Source: Candidatus Dormiibacterota bacterium (GTDB taxonomy: Bacteria > Chloroflexota > Dormibacteria > Aeolococcales > Aeolococcaceae). Taken from it: DNA of 37,622 nucleotides. Below are positions 1-7,701 of this stretch, one piece after another. The stretch's first letter is position 1, and each line of letters opens with the position of its first letter. The stretch is from the NCBI GenBank assembly GCA_003131685.1, contig PKWB01000183.1, positions 11,442-49,063 of the forward strand. The letters are read 5' to 3'. Both the position numbers and the translations under genes were made by a program. The notes under the pieces were generated by a model. That model searched no databases and was not told where the DNA came from. It worked only from the letters and a program-made list of their open reading frames with translations.

Positions 1-4
1 GCCG

Positions 5-1858
5 ATGTTCGGCAAGCGGGTGAGCGATTTCTACCCGGCGGGTGCCGTCGCAGCTCAGTACCCGGTCACGGCAGCTGCGGCCTCCGCCGCTGCCACCGCG
101 TACATCGCCGACGTGATTGCGCGTCTGACGCCGACGGGCACGGCCGGCGCCGACAGCTTCGACACGAGCCTGACCGAGGCCGAAGATGCGACCGGCGGTG
201 TGCTCGAGTATCTCCAGGTCAATCCCCGCACCCACAAGGCGGCGTTCAACTTCGCGATCTGCCGGGTGCGGATCCGGGGAACGACGCCACCATATCCGCC
301 GCCGCCGTTCACGACCCAGGCGTCCAACTGCCGCGTGTTCTTCCGGGCCTTCCAGGCGCAGAACACGGATTCGACCTTCGACCCGAGCACGACGTATCGC
401 TCGACGCCGATCGGCGTGCCGGACGTGACGCCGCGGGTCCCGCTCCTGGGCGTACAGGCCGATTCCATGGGCCAGGACGAAGTCGTGACGATCCCGTTCC
501 TCGCCGTTGCTCGCGTCAACCTCATGGGGGTGGCGGACCTCACGACGCAGCCGCCAGACGCGCCGAACGTGCAGACCATCTCGCCGCAAAGCGGGAGCGA
601 GATCGACACCTACTACGGCTGCTGGCTGGACATGAACCAGCCGACGCCGCTGCTTCCGCAGTTCGTCAAGGCGAACGACTTCGACAACGCGACCGGGTAC
701 TTCGGCACCGCCGGATTCGACATCCAATCGATCAACGCCGCGTTCACGCGGGCGCCCCATCAGTGCCTGATCGCCGAGATCGCGTTCGATGACGTCCCGA
801 TTCCGCACAACGCGGACAGCTCGACCTCGGACAAGCTCGCGCAGCGAAATCTCGCGTACATCGATGGCCCCAACCCGGGCGTGCCGGGCTCGCGGCGGAT
901 GCCGCACCCGTTCCAGATCCGCGCGAGCTCGGCGGCCACCAGGCACGTTGATGAATTGATGATCACGTGGGGAACGACTCCGCCTGGTAGCACGGCGTCG
1001 ATCTACCTGCCGGGGGCGAGCGCATCGGACATCCTCGGGCTCGCCGATGCCATGTATCCGTACCACACGCTGACCGTCCAGGACCCGTACACGATCACGA
1101 CGCCGACCGGGACGATGACATTTGTCCCGATCCCGAGAAGCACTGGCTTCATCGCCGGATTGCTGACGGTCGATCTCTCGACCGCCGTCCGTCACGGGGA
1201 CGTGCACACGGTCGTCGTGCGGCAGCTGACCGACGTCAGGCAGTTTCCGGGGATAGCGGGCTTCAACCCTAAGCGGAGCAAGCTGAGCGCGCAGACCACC
1301 CGCCGGACCAGCTCCGCGAGACAGCCATCGGCGATCCTCGAGTGGCGTCGCGTCCTCGGGACTTTCCAGATCAATCTCACCATCACGCAGAAGGAGAAGC
1401 TCCTTGTACCCGAGGAGCATCGTCTGGCGCTGTTCAAGTGGATCGCGGACGGTGTCCTACCCGAGAGCCGGTGGTATCCGGTGATGCAACGCTACGTCCT
1501 GCAGCTCGGGAGCCGGGTCACCGGGTTCGGCGGAAACCCGACAGAGATACCTCCCTCGCCAACGGGACATATCCCCGGGGCGGGCGACCGCGACGGGCGC
1601 GATCCCGACGAACATGACCGCGTGACGGGCAAGGTGGTCGGACTGGTGTTCGATCGCTTCGGGGACTTCGAGGGCTTCGTCGTCGAGACCAAAGAGGGCG
1701 AGGTCCGTACGTTCCGAAGCCGCGAGCGGCGGGTGCTCGAGCTCGTCACGCGTGCGCTCGAAGAGCGAATCCTGATAACCGTGGTCCATGGTCGAGAACC
1801 CCACGGCCAGATGCGATCGATCATCCTGCGCCGCGCCCGCGGCCGCGGGACTGAATGA
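5..1858 (+). CDS. Unrecognised large protein with C-terminal small beta domain; 5' end may be missing
   Basis: I do not recognise the family. The frame is open to the window edge, so the first ATG at base 5 may be internal and the gene partial. The N-terminal ~60 residues are Ala-rich (TAAAASAAATAY). The body is rich in Pro, Thr and Asp with short beta-like stretches and few Cys, as in extracellular or structural proteins, but no signal peptide is visible in what remains. After an acidic, Gly/Asp-rich linker (about residues 515-545), the last ~70 residues form a compact segment beginning VTGKVVGLVFDRFGDFEGF and continuing with charged beta strands, which looks like an independent small OB- or SH3-like domain. 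The stop is followed after 10 nt by the GAF gene, so the two are probably co-transcribed. Function unknown. Confidence 0.7.
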   Translation: MFGKRVSDFYPAGAVAAQYPVTAAAASAAATAYIADVIARLTPTGTAGADSFDTSLTEAEDATGGVLEYLQVNPRTHKAAFNFAICRVRIRGTTPPYPPPPFTTQASNCRVFFRAFQAQNTDSTFDPSTTYRSTPIGVPDVTPRVPLLGVQADSMGQDEVVTIPFLAVARVNLMGVADLTTQPPDAPNVQTISPQSGSEIDTYYGCWLDMNQPTPLLPQFVKANDFDNATGYFGTAGFDIQSINAAFTRAPHQCLIAEIAFDDVPIPHNADSSTSDKLAQRNLAYIDGPNPGVPGSRRMPHPFQIRASSAATRHVDELMITWGTTPPGSTASIYLPGASASDILGLADAMYPYHTLTVQDPYTITTPTGTMTFVPIPRSTGFIAGLLTVDLSTAVRHGDVHTVVVRQLTDVRQFPGIAGFNPKRSKLSAQTTRRTSSARQPSAILEWRRVLGTFQINLTITQKEKLLVPEEHRLALFKWIADGVLPESRWYPVMQRYVLQLGSRVTGFGGNPTEIPPSPTGHIPGAGDRDGRDPDEHDRVTGKVVGLVFDRFGDFEGFVVETKEGEVRTFRSRERRVLELVTRALEERILITVVHGREPHGQMRSIILRRARGRGTE

Positions 1859-1868
1859 GGGTGGATGC

Positions 1869-2273
1869 ATGCAAGCAGAGCTGGAGGCGATCATCGGCCG
1901 ATTCGAAGCCGACACCGGGACCATCCACCTGATCGAAGATGGGGTCCTCATCCTCAAAGCGCATGTCGGCGTGCCGCCGCCCGTGGTCGAGATCGTCGCC
2001 AGGGTGCCGATCGGCAAGGGGATGGCGGGGATGGCCGCTGAGCGCAACGAGGTCGTTACCTCTTGCAATCTCCAGGTCGACGAGATAGGAAGAGTTCCGG
2101 CGGGCGCGAGACAGACCGGCGTGAACGGCGCGGTCGTAGTGCCCATCCGCGACGACGCGGGCACGGCGGTCGGGGCGCTCGGCATCGGCGTCCACCACGA
2201 GCACGAGTACTCCGCCGACGAGGTTGCGACGCTCCTCGACGAAGCAGGCCGGTTGGCCTTCCGGGTGGCTTGA
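1869..2273 (+). CDS. Small GAF-domain protein
   Basis: This 134-aa protein is essentially one GAF domain. It shows the characteristic PIGKGMAGMAAERNE turn/helix segment around residues 45-60, a following VTSCNL strand, and the VVVPIRDDAGTAVGALGIG strand pair near residues 90-110. GAF domains bind small ligands (cyclic nucleotides, haem, oxidised Met) or act as dimerisation modules. No output domain is attached, so it may be a free-standing sensor or a Met-sulfoxide-reductase-like GAF; no catalytic Cys trio is obvious. The longer frame starting at 1788 overlaps the upstream gene. I chose ATG 1869 because GAGGGTGG lies just upstream at about the right spacing and the domain begins there. It is probably in one operon with the preceding gene. 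Confidence 0.8.
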   Translation: MQAELEAIIGRFEADTGTIHLIEDGVLILKAHVGVPPPVVEIVARVPIGKGMAGMAAERNEVVTSCNLQVDEIGRVPAGARQTGVNGAVVVPIRDDAGTAVGALGIGVHHEHEYSADEVATLLDEAGRLAFRVA

Positions 2274-2740
2274 AGACCACACTGACGCTCGGCCGAGCCT
2301 ATATTCGCTTCAATGGGCTGGACGCCCTCGGTCGGTCTTCCGAAATGAGGTGATCTAAGTCCACGACACTAGATGGGCGTATGGTCACTGTCGATGGGTG
2401 TGTGGAAGCGCTCGAAGAGGCGCGTGGATAGACATCTAGAGGCGGTTATCGCTAGCGCCTGAATACAAAAGAGGACCGTCACCTTCTCAAGGTTGACGTT
2501 GAGGTTTCGAGCCGTCTCCCCTGAGGGTCCTGGCGAGGCCTGATTTGGTGGTCCTATGCGAGCCAGCACCCGCATCATGTCCACGCGCTTCCAAGTGCGG
2601 GCCCCTTAGATCGGTCCCCAACCGCAATGTCGTGCGCGCCGGCAGTGTCAGGATCAATGCACGTGATTGATGCCAGTGCAGCACCAAGTTGGGAGATGGA
2701 GTACGTTCAATTGGCCTCGGTGGACGCCGACGCGGAGCTC
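2274..2740. other. Intergenic region between GAF gene and insertion sequence
   Basis: No credible reading frame, RNA gene or strong hairpin was seen in these ~470 bases. The short frames present have no recognisable protein character. The right edge is the target of the IS256-type insertion. Confidence 0.5.
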
Positions 2741-2760
2741 TTGTCAACTCCTGTGGAAAT
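2741..2760 (+). repeat. Left terminal inverted repeat of the IS256-family element
   Basis: TTGTCAACTCCTGTGGAAAT. The inner nine bases are identical to the reverse complement of the right end. The outer half is diverged. Confidence 0.55.
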
Positions 2761-2786
2761 TCTTCCAGGCGAGTCGGTGAGTTGAA

Positions 2787-4040
2787 CTATGCGGCAGCAC
2801 CCTCCGTGTTCGGTTGACGTTGCAGCTTGCCGTCGACGAAGCCTTCGCCGGCGATCAGGAGGAGCAGCTGGTTGGGGCCGTTGATGGCGCGCCAATTCAA
2901 GCTCAGTCGGGTCACCAGCTTGAAGACCAGGTAGAGCGCGTTCTCGCGCACCCGCATGCGCTTGGCCGCGTCGGTGCGCAGGCGCACGCCGGCGAAGATG
3001 CTCTCGATGGGGTTGCTGGTGCGCAGATGCGTCCAGTGCTCTTCGGGGAAGTCGTAGAAGGCGACGAAGTCCTCCCAGTCGCGCTCCAGACAGGCGGCCG
3101 CATCCGCTTGCCCTTGCAAGCGCAGCTGCTGACAGAGCGCAGCCCGAAGCTGTGTGCACTCGGCCCGGGTCGGCGCCGTGTACAGCGCATGCAGCTGCTT
3201 GCTCGTCGCCGCGTGCAGGCGCCGGGGCAGCTTGTCGAGCACGTTGAGACGGCGATGGTTCCAACAGCGCTGATGCCGGGTGCTGGGAAACACCTGATCG
3301 AGCGCAGCCCACAAGCCGAGCGCGCCGTCAGCGACTGCGAGCAGGGGCGCTTCCTCCAGCCCGCGATCGCGGAGCCCGCGGAGCACACCCGTCCACGAGG
3401 CGGTGCTCTCGCGGTAGCCCTCGTCCATGGCCAGCAACTCCTTGCGCCCGTCGGCAGTCACGCCGATGACGATCAGCATCGCGGTCTTCTCGGCCTCAAG
3501 CCCCGCCTTGAGATAGAGACCGTCGGCGAACAGGTACACGTAGCGCTCGGTGAGCGGCCGGCAGCGCCAGAGCTGATACTCGTCCCCCCACTCCTGCTTG
3601 AGCCGCAGGATGCTGCTCGGCGAGAGCGCCGCGCTGCCACCCACCAGCTCGCGGAACACCGGCTCGAAGTCACCGGTGGCCAAGCCCTCGAGGTACAAGC
3701 GGGCGAGCAGCCGCGCCTGGGTCGCGGAGCGACGCTCATAGCGGCCGACGATTGCCGACGCGAAGGGCTCCGCACCGACCGGAACATCGCGCACTCGCGG
3801 CTGCCGGATCGCCACCGCACCCATGCCAGTGCCCACGGTCCGCTCGGGCGCGTAGCCGTTGCGGTAGCCACGGAACTCGGCGCCGCGCTGATAGTGGACG
3901 CGGCCGAGGAACTCCTCGCGTTCGATCTCGAGAGCACGGGCCAACATCTGGCGCGCTCCCTCTCGCGCCACCGCTTCGAGGGTGTCGTCGGGCGCCGGAA
4001 CCGGCGCAGTCGGGGGCAGAACTTGATACCTTGCAGACAC
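2787..4040 (-). CDS. IS256-family (Mutator-type) transposase
   Basis: This 417-aa DDE transposase has the usual length for the family and catalyses cut-out/copy-out transposition of its own element. The catalytic triad is visible: D173 in FADGLYLKAG, D238 in AVADGALGLW and E346 in TSNPIESIF. The RHQRCWNHRRLNVLDKLP segment (about residues 255-272) matches the C/D(2)H signature between the second Asp and the Glu. The N-terminal part (about 20-100) is the helical DNA-binding region with ERTVGTGMGAVAIRQPRVR. The frame is intact and ends ~45 bases inside the left inverted repeat. The long frame on the opposite strand is only its antisense. Confidence 0.95.
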   Translation of the reverse strand: MSARYQVLPPTAPVPAPDDTLEAVAREGARQMLARALEIEREEFLGRVHYQRGAEFRGYRNGYAPERTVGTGMGAVAIRQPRVRDVPVGAEPFASAIVGRYERRSATQARLLARLYLEGLATGDFEPVFRELVGGSAALSPSSILRLKQEWGDEYQLWRCRPLTERYVYLFADGLYLKAGLEAEKTAMLIVIGVTADGRKELLAMDEGYRESTASWTGVLRGLRDRGLEEAPLLAVADGALGLWAALDQVFPSTRHQRCWNHRRLNVLDKLPRRLHAATSKQLHALYTAPTRAECTQLRAALCQQLRLQGQADAAACLERDWEDFVAFYDFPEEHWTHLRTSNPIESIFAGVRLRTDAAKRMRVRENALYLVFKLVTRLSLNWRAINGPNQLLLLIAGEGFVDGKLQRQPNTEGAAA

Positions 4041-4144
4041 GGCGTACCTCCAGGACGACCCGTTGGCGCGGGCCGGTTTGTTTGTTGAGATTCCTGGAAG
4101 GCTACGCCGTCTTCATGCCCGGCTCGGCCGAGCTGTCAGTGGCG

Positions 4145-4164
4145 ATTTCCACAAGTTCTGAAAT
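4145..4164 (-). repeat. Right terminal inverted repeat of the IS256-family element
   Basis: ATTTCCACAAGTTCTGAAAT on the + strand. Its reverse complement pairs with the left end, with an exact ATTTCCACA/TGTGGAAAT core. Confidence 0.55.
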
Positions 4165-4278
4165 TAGCTCCCGACGCGATTCAAAGAGATTCCATCACGC
4201 GCGCTCTAGTCGTCATTCGAACCACTTTCCGAGGGAAACGACTCCAAATCGAACTCGGCACTCATCGGGAGATCAGTA

Positions 4279-4325
4279 CTAGTCTGGGGGACCAGGGGTC
4301 GCAGGTTCGAGTCCTGTCTCCCCGA
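4279..4325 (+). pseudogene. 3' half of tRNA-Pro(GGG); possible attachment-site remnant
   Basis: From the anticodon arm to the discriminator base this reads as a class I tRNA. The anticodon stem is CTAGT/ACCAG (one A-C mismatch) around the 7-nt loop CTGGGGG with anticodon GGG. A 5-nt variable loop follows, then the T stem GCAGG/CCTGT with loop TTCGAGT, then acceptor strand CTCCCCG plus A. The 5' acceptor strand it needs (CGGGGAG) is absent, and no D arm fits upstream, so it cannot fold as a full tRNA. Such 3' halves are typically left where elements integrate into tRNA genes. No integrase gene and no second copy of the 3' half were found in the window. Confidence 0.7.
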
Positions 4326-4332
4326 CGGGGCC

Positions 4333-4354
4333 TCTTGCATGGGGAGTTGCAAGA
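4333..4354 (+). terminator. Short hairpin just after the tRNA fragment
   Basis: TCTTGCA and TGCAAGA form a perfect 7-bp stem around an 8-nt loop, eight bases past the tRNA discriminator. There is no T-tract. It could be a relic tRNA terminator or chance. Confidence 0.3.
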
Positions 4355-4549
4355 TGGTCCGAAAAGCCGAAATTCCTTGAGAAATATAGGTTTTTGAGCT
4401 GACAGTCGGCGCCCCCAGGGACCTGCTTGGGTCCGATTTGGGCCAAAGGAGGCCCCGCGGGAACCGGGGGCAGCCTCATGGGCACGCTGAAGAGGAATGG
4501 AGGCAATGGGAAGGCCGACCCCGGGACGTGGTTCCCGAAGGATCGAGTT

Positions 4550-5560
4550 TTAAATAGGCCCCGGAGGGGACTTTGAGCGCCTGTGGATGCGCGCATCCTG
4601 GCGCTCGGCACGGAGCCGGCGCATCCGCAGGTTGTAGCCGTTATCGCTGGTCGTAGTGACGTTGGCAACACCGGCAAGACTTCCCCAGCGGAGCAGAACA
4701 CGCAGCCACTCGATGATCAGCGCTGCGTTGGCACGAAGCCGTTGGCATCCAATCCCGACGCGCTTGGGGCGGAGTGCCAGTCCGGGCCCACCAGGTACTG
4801 GATCCGCAGGTCACGGTGCTTGTGCTCGTAGTTCTGGTGCGAGACACGCAGCGCTGTGTAGGCCTCCTCATCGCGCCAAAGCGGAAGCAGGACGCGATAG
4901 TTGTCGCTGCAACTCAGGGTTTGACGCTTCTGGCAATTGGGGGTCTTCGGCAGCTTGCACCGGACCCAAAGCCGTCCCTTGCCGCGCTGCACGGCGAACG
5001 AATCCTTATGGGTTTCACCCTTGCAGTAGCGGCATCGGGGGATGCCTCCCTCGTCATAGAGGCTCGTGGCCGGACGCTTCTTGGGCTCGGTGCCGTTCAT
5101 CTGGCGCTATGGGAAGACGCTAGCGACGCCGCGATCGGTGTTGAAGGCGAAGATCTTGGAGAGCGAGAAGCCACGGTCGCCGGCAACCGCAAGCGGCTTG
5201 ATGTCGCCCAGGTTGGCGGTGCTGCGTTCGAAAACCTCGGGATAGGCGTCCGATTCTTGGCGGCTGGCGTTGATAAACAGAGTGGCGATCGGCGCATGCG
5301 TGAAGTGGTCGACGACCTGGACCACGTAGTAGCCGTGCCATACCGTTTTGATCTTGTCGCCCGCGGGTATATGCCCGCGTGCCAGCGTCGAGATCGCGTG
5401 AAAACCACCAATGCTGACCGAGGCGGAATCGTCTGCCGTGGCGGTCCTCGTCAACCTCCTCGGCTTCGATCTTGGCCTCCGTGTATCCCTCGATCTTGAA
5501 CTCGACGTTCTCCTCGTCGACTGGCGCGGCCGCATGCTTGTGGCGGAATGACCGTTCCAC
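4550..5560 (-). pseudogene. Decayed DDE-type transposase (two frameshifts, one in-frame amber codon)
   Basis: Three frames must be joined to recover one protein. From ATG 5560 the N-terminus runs through an acidic stretch (PVDEENVEFKIEGYTEAK) to about base 5420. The frame then changes to one carrying GDKIKTVWHGYYVVQVVDHF, NASRQESDAYPEVFERS and AVAGDRGFSLSKIF, which is transposase-core-like. At 5107-5109 an in-frame TAG interrupts FP(stop)RQMNGTEP, probably from TGG (Trp). Reading continues through a Cys-rich zinc-binding segment (RCRYCKGETH, then KLPKTPNCQKRQ) to about 4735. There a further shift is needed to reach RANAALIIEWLRVLLRWG and the stop at 4550. I cannot name the IS family, and no inverted ends were identified. 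It is inactive as read. Confidence 0.7.
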
Positions 5561-5756
5561 CTGGGTACTTAGCCGGCCTAAACCACCACGGGTGTTTTCC
5601 GTCGCGCAACTGTCACCAGGTCGGCAATCATGCTGGGGTGAGGCGATTTGTACGCGAGCCGATCGTGGTTTCGCCTCGCACGTCGAGCCGTGCGATGACG
5701 TGCGCTACTCGGTTCTCGTGGCCAGTGACGGCGGTGTTATCGCAGCGCTCACGCGC

Positions 5757-6935
5757 TCAACGAAAGTCTGCATCCTGTCGTGGCCACGGCGAAGCAGACG
5801 AAGCTCCAATCATTTCACGACGCCGACTATGCAAGCGCACGACGCGTAGCAGCGGATCCTCGTAATATCGGACCTCGTCATCTGCGAGTGATCGCCAGTC
5901 GACCGAACCTAACGTGCCGGTCTCCAGCTCCGCCCAATTCCGTTGATTTGCCTCCTGCACACGGTCGAAGTCTGTTGGCGCATCTCCAACGAACCACAGA
6001 TACGAGATCGCGGATCGCGCTGCCGTCAGGCTCTCGCGAAGCTCGAGCGCGTCCCGGATCGCAAACGTCGGTGGCCGCTCGCTCACCTGAAGCAACGTTT
6101 CGAGCTCATACCCCGCAAACGCGATGACATACAGGAGCACAAGCTCAGAGCTGAAGTGGTCATAGCGCGGGGCTCGGTCGAAGTCCATGTGCCGCCCGTA
6201 CAGCGTTCGATAGTGATCGTTGAGTGGGTGGACGAAAGCGCTCAGGAAGCGATAGTGCACCTTGAGACGGAGCAGATCCTCAGTGGTCGCAAGCTCATTC
6301 ATCCGCAAGTTGGCAAGGAGCGCATCCCAGCGAAGCGCGGTGCGATACATAGCGTGCTGTTCCTTCGCGTGCCGCTCGCGGTCTCGCCTCCCTGATCCCG
6401 TAGGAAGAAGTCGCTCCTGGTCCTTCGAAGGCATGACGAACGGCTGGAATTGCTGAAGCAGAAAGTAGTAGACCGAAAGGACCTGACTCTCATTGCCGGA
6501 CGTCGATGAGACGAGGCCGTGCAACTCGAGTCGCACCATCCCCGTCGTTGGATTTCGTTCCATTCGATGAATGTGCCTAGTACCCTCGGCCTTCGCGCGC
6601 CAATCCCGCCTCCAATCTTCGAATGTCTCGAGAGGGACCTCAGCGATCTGCCGAACGTACTTGGACGCGAGGCACAGGAGCCGATCGAAGACGATCTGCT
6701 CAAGCGCAGGTCGCAGGAGGCAGAAGGACTGCCCGTACGCATCGCGACCCGCGAGTTCGATCGCTGCACCCAGTTGCTCGGCCAGCGTTGACACGCGCTC
6801 AACGTAGGTCCGATGTTGGCCATAGGCGATCTCGCCGGTCTCAATTCTCTGAGCGAAGGCGCTGAGGTCTAGAACGAACTCTCGCGCGTGTAGCAAGAGC
6901 GCCTGGTGCTCCGCCTCGAAGGGTGTATTGCTCAC
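5757..6935 (-). CDS. Unrecognised 392-aa helical protein
   Basis: The protein is cytosolic, mostly alpha-helical and charged, with no signal peptide or convincing TM segment. It starts at GTG 6935, with GGGAG about 10 nt upstream. The middle (about residues 225-245) reads HYRFLSAFVHPLNDHY. The R-x6-H spacing is within the range of HEPN RNase motifs, and the surrounding paired helices would suit a HEPN-like or DUF5677-like fold, but this is only a suggestion from one motif. It ends close to the broken transposase and lies next to the small-gene cluster with the divergent promoter. It is probably an independent unit because about 115 bases separate it from the DUF3892 gene. Confidence 0.7.
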   Translation of the reverse strand: MSNTPFEAEHQALLLHAREFVLDLSAFAQRIETGEIAYGQHRTYVERVSTLAEQLGAAIELAGRDAYGQSFCLLRPALEQIVFDRLLCLASKYVRQIAEVPLETFEDWRRDWRAKAEGTRHIHRMERNPTTGMVRLELHGLVSSTSGNESQVLSVYYFLLQQFQPFVMPSKDQERLLPTGSGRRDRERHAKEQHAMYRTALRWDALLANLRMNELATTEDLLRLKVHYRFLSAFVHPLNDHYRTLYGRHMDFDRAPRYDHFSSELVLLYVIAFAGYELETLLQVSERPPTFAIRDALELRESLTAARSAISYLWFVGDAPTDFDRVQEANQRNWAELETGTLGSVDWRSLADDEVRYYEDPLLRVVRLHSRRREMIGASSASPWPRQDADFR

Positions 6936-7049
6936 CTATTCGCTCCCACAAGAGGCCACAGAGTTGATGTCTCTGGATCCACAGTCCCTAGCTCGCCGCC
7001 ACCAGCCGAGATTGATCGACCGGCCCATGAGTGCTCGCTCGAAAACCAG

Positions 7050-7319
7050 TCAGTACCTCGGGAGGTAGAGCAAGTTGTCGGTGTAACTACCGTCAGCGAC
7101 CGTACGCACGTATGGCGGCGTCGCATTGACAACCCTGACCTCGACGGCGCCGTTGTCCCCCGCTACGTTGAGCTTGTTCTGCTTGAGCAGCGAATCGATC
7201 GCCTCGGCGGTCGACATTGTCTTCGAAATCGACTTGTCAGAATCGAGCCAGCGAACCCCGGCGATGTGGGGATGCTGCTGGGCTGACGCGGGCGTGATTG
7301 CGGTGACATATACGGTCAT
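7050..7319 (-). CDS. DUF3892 family protein
   Basis: The 89-aa product has the family pattern: an N-terminal strand (VYVTAITPA), then HIAGVRWLDS, a helical STAEAIDSLLKQNK stretch, and the C-terminal PPYVRTVADGSYTDNLLYLP, which is the most diagnostic part. DUF3892 proteins are small, widespread and of unknown function, often in accessory regions. ATG 7319 is preceded by AAAGGA at good spacing. It lies about 97 bases downstream of the 54-aa zinc-ribbon/TM gene on the same strand, so it may be read from the same leftward promoter at 7635-7663. Confidence 0.85.
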   Translation of the reverse strand: MTVYVTAITPASAQQHPHIAGVRWLDSDKSISKTMSTAEAIDSLLKQNKLNVAGDNGAVEVRVVNATPPYVRTVADGSYTDNLLYLPRY

Positions 7320-7416
7320 TGCCAGTTCCTTTGAGGAAGTCGATGGAGTTGGATTTGAGGTGTGCGTGTTGCCATGTCGTGCAAGGGGAGACGCGTCGTC
7401 GGGTCTCTCCTCACGA

Positions 7417-7581
7417 CTACCTGAGTACCTTCTGAACGCCCCATCCCACTAGGACGGTGGCTCCCAGGCTCAGCACGGTCGCGAGGGCGGGCTCATGACG
7501 AAAGACGCGGTGAATGACCAAGCTCACCTCTTTGTTGATGATCTCGTCAGCGATCCATTCGCCACAGACAGGACAGAACAT
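7417..7581 (-). CDS. 54-aa CxxC/single-TM small protein
   Basis: The peptide begins MFCPVCGEWI, a CxxC knuckle that could hold half of a zinc site (two chains may be needed for four ligands). A short amphipathic segment (VIHRVFRHEP) follows, then one hydrophobic span of about 20 residues (ATVLSLGATVLVGWGV) and a basic end, predicting a one-pass membrane protein with the knuckle outside the bilayer. ATG 7581 was chosen over the longer frame because GAGGAG sits 7 nt upstream. The leftward promoter at 7635-7663 lies about 55 bases upstream, so this is the first gene of the left arm of the divergent cluster. Function unknown. Confidence 0.65.
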   Translation of the reverse strand: MFCPVCGEWIADEIINKEVSLVIHRVFRHEPALATVLSLGATVLVGWGVQKVLR

Positions 7582-7633
7582 GTTGAGGCTCCTCACTCCG
7601 CTCCGAACCCCGGAGCCGTCTTCGTTATAGGCC

Positions 7634-7655
7634 AAGTTTAGCCATACCTAAACTT
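7634..7655. promoter_or_regulatory. Operator 1: palindrome over the leftward -10 box
   Basis: A perfect 8-bp inverted repeat (AAGTTTAG, 6-bp gap, CTAAACTT) contains GTTTA-N8-TAAAC. It covers the -10 (TAAACT on the minus strand) of the leftward promoter. A second site of the same format lies exactly 40 bp away, about four helical turns, so two dimers would sit on the same DNA face. The likely ligand is the XRE protein encoded at 8122-8526 (inference). Confidence 0.7.
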
Positions 7656-7663
7656 CGTGTCAA
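7635..7663 (-). promoter_or_regulatory. Leftward sigma-70-type promoter
   Basis: On the minus strand TTGACA (7663-7658) and TAAACT (7640-7635) are separated by 17 bp. The -35 is a perfect consensus and the -10 matches at 4 of 6. The start would fall near 7628, giving a ~47-nt leader before the 54-aa gene. Confidence 0.65.
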
Positions 7664-7671
7664 GCTGACAC
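7657..7671. repeat. Central palindrome holding both divergent -35 boxes
   Basis: GTGTCA-AGC-TGACAC is a perfect 6-bp inverted repeat at the symmetry centre between the two operators. The leftward -35 (TTGACA) and rightward -35 (CTGACA) lie back to back within it, so the two promoters cannot easily be occupied at once. Confidence 0.65.
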
Positions 7672-7694
7672 TCGGGTTTAGGGAAAGGTAAACT
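7665..7694 (+). promoter_or_regulatory. Rightward promoter of the XRE/SecB-like operon
   Basis: CTGACA (7665-7670) and TAAACT (7689-7694) are spaced 18 bp apart, mirroring the leftward promoter. The start would be near 7701, at the GTG (7702) of the first gene, suggesting a leaderless transcript. Confidence 0.55.
7676..7693. promoter_or_regulatory. Operator 2: palindrome over the rightward -10 box
   Basis: GTTTA-N8-TAAAC has the same half-sites and spacing as operator 1, 40 bp away, and overlaps the rightward -10. Binding should repress the rightward operon, consistent with autoregulation by an antitoxin-type XRE protein. Confidence 0.7.
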
Positions 7695-7701
7695 CTGGCA
7701 C

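Larger units (their letters stand above)
2741..4165 (-). mobile_element. IS256-family insertion sequence, apparently complete
   Basis: One transposase gene is bracketed by imperfect inverted ends. The left end is at 2741-2760 and the right end at 4145-4164. They share the inner core TGTGGAAAT and match at about 14 of 20 positions. The pentamer AGCTC occurs just outside both ends (2736-2740 and 4166-4170). IS256 elements usually make 8-9 bp target duplications, so this is only weak support for the exact boundary. The intact gene suggests a recent, possibly still active copy. Confidence 0.75.

Noticed and set aside
2814-4088. Long + strand frame opposite the IS256 transposase
   Set aside because: It is the antisense of the transposase gene; its composition follows from the codon bias of the real gene and it has no domain character.
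2736-4170. AGCTC direct repeat as target-site duplication of the IS256 element
   Set aside because: Only 5 bp match and IS256 elements normally duplicate 8-9 bp; kept as weak support, not called as a feature.
4279-4701. Minus-strand frame ending GETGLEPATPGPPD
   Set aside because: Its C-terminus is the antisense translation of the tRNA-Pro fragment, a known source of spurious proteins. The rest overlaps the transposase pseudogene and noncoding DNA.
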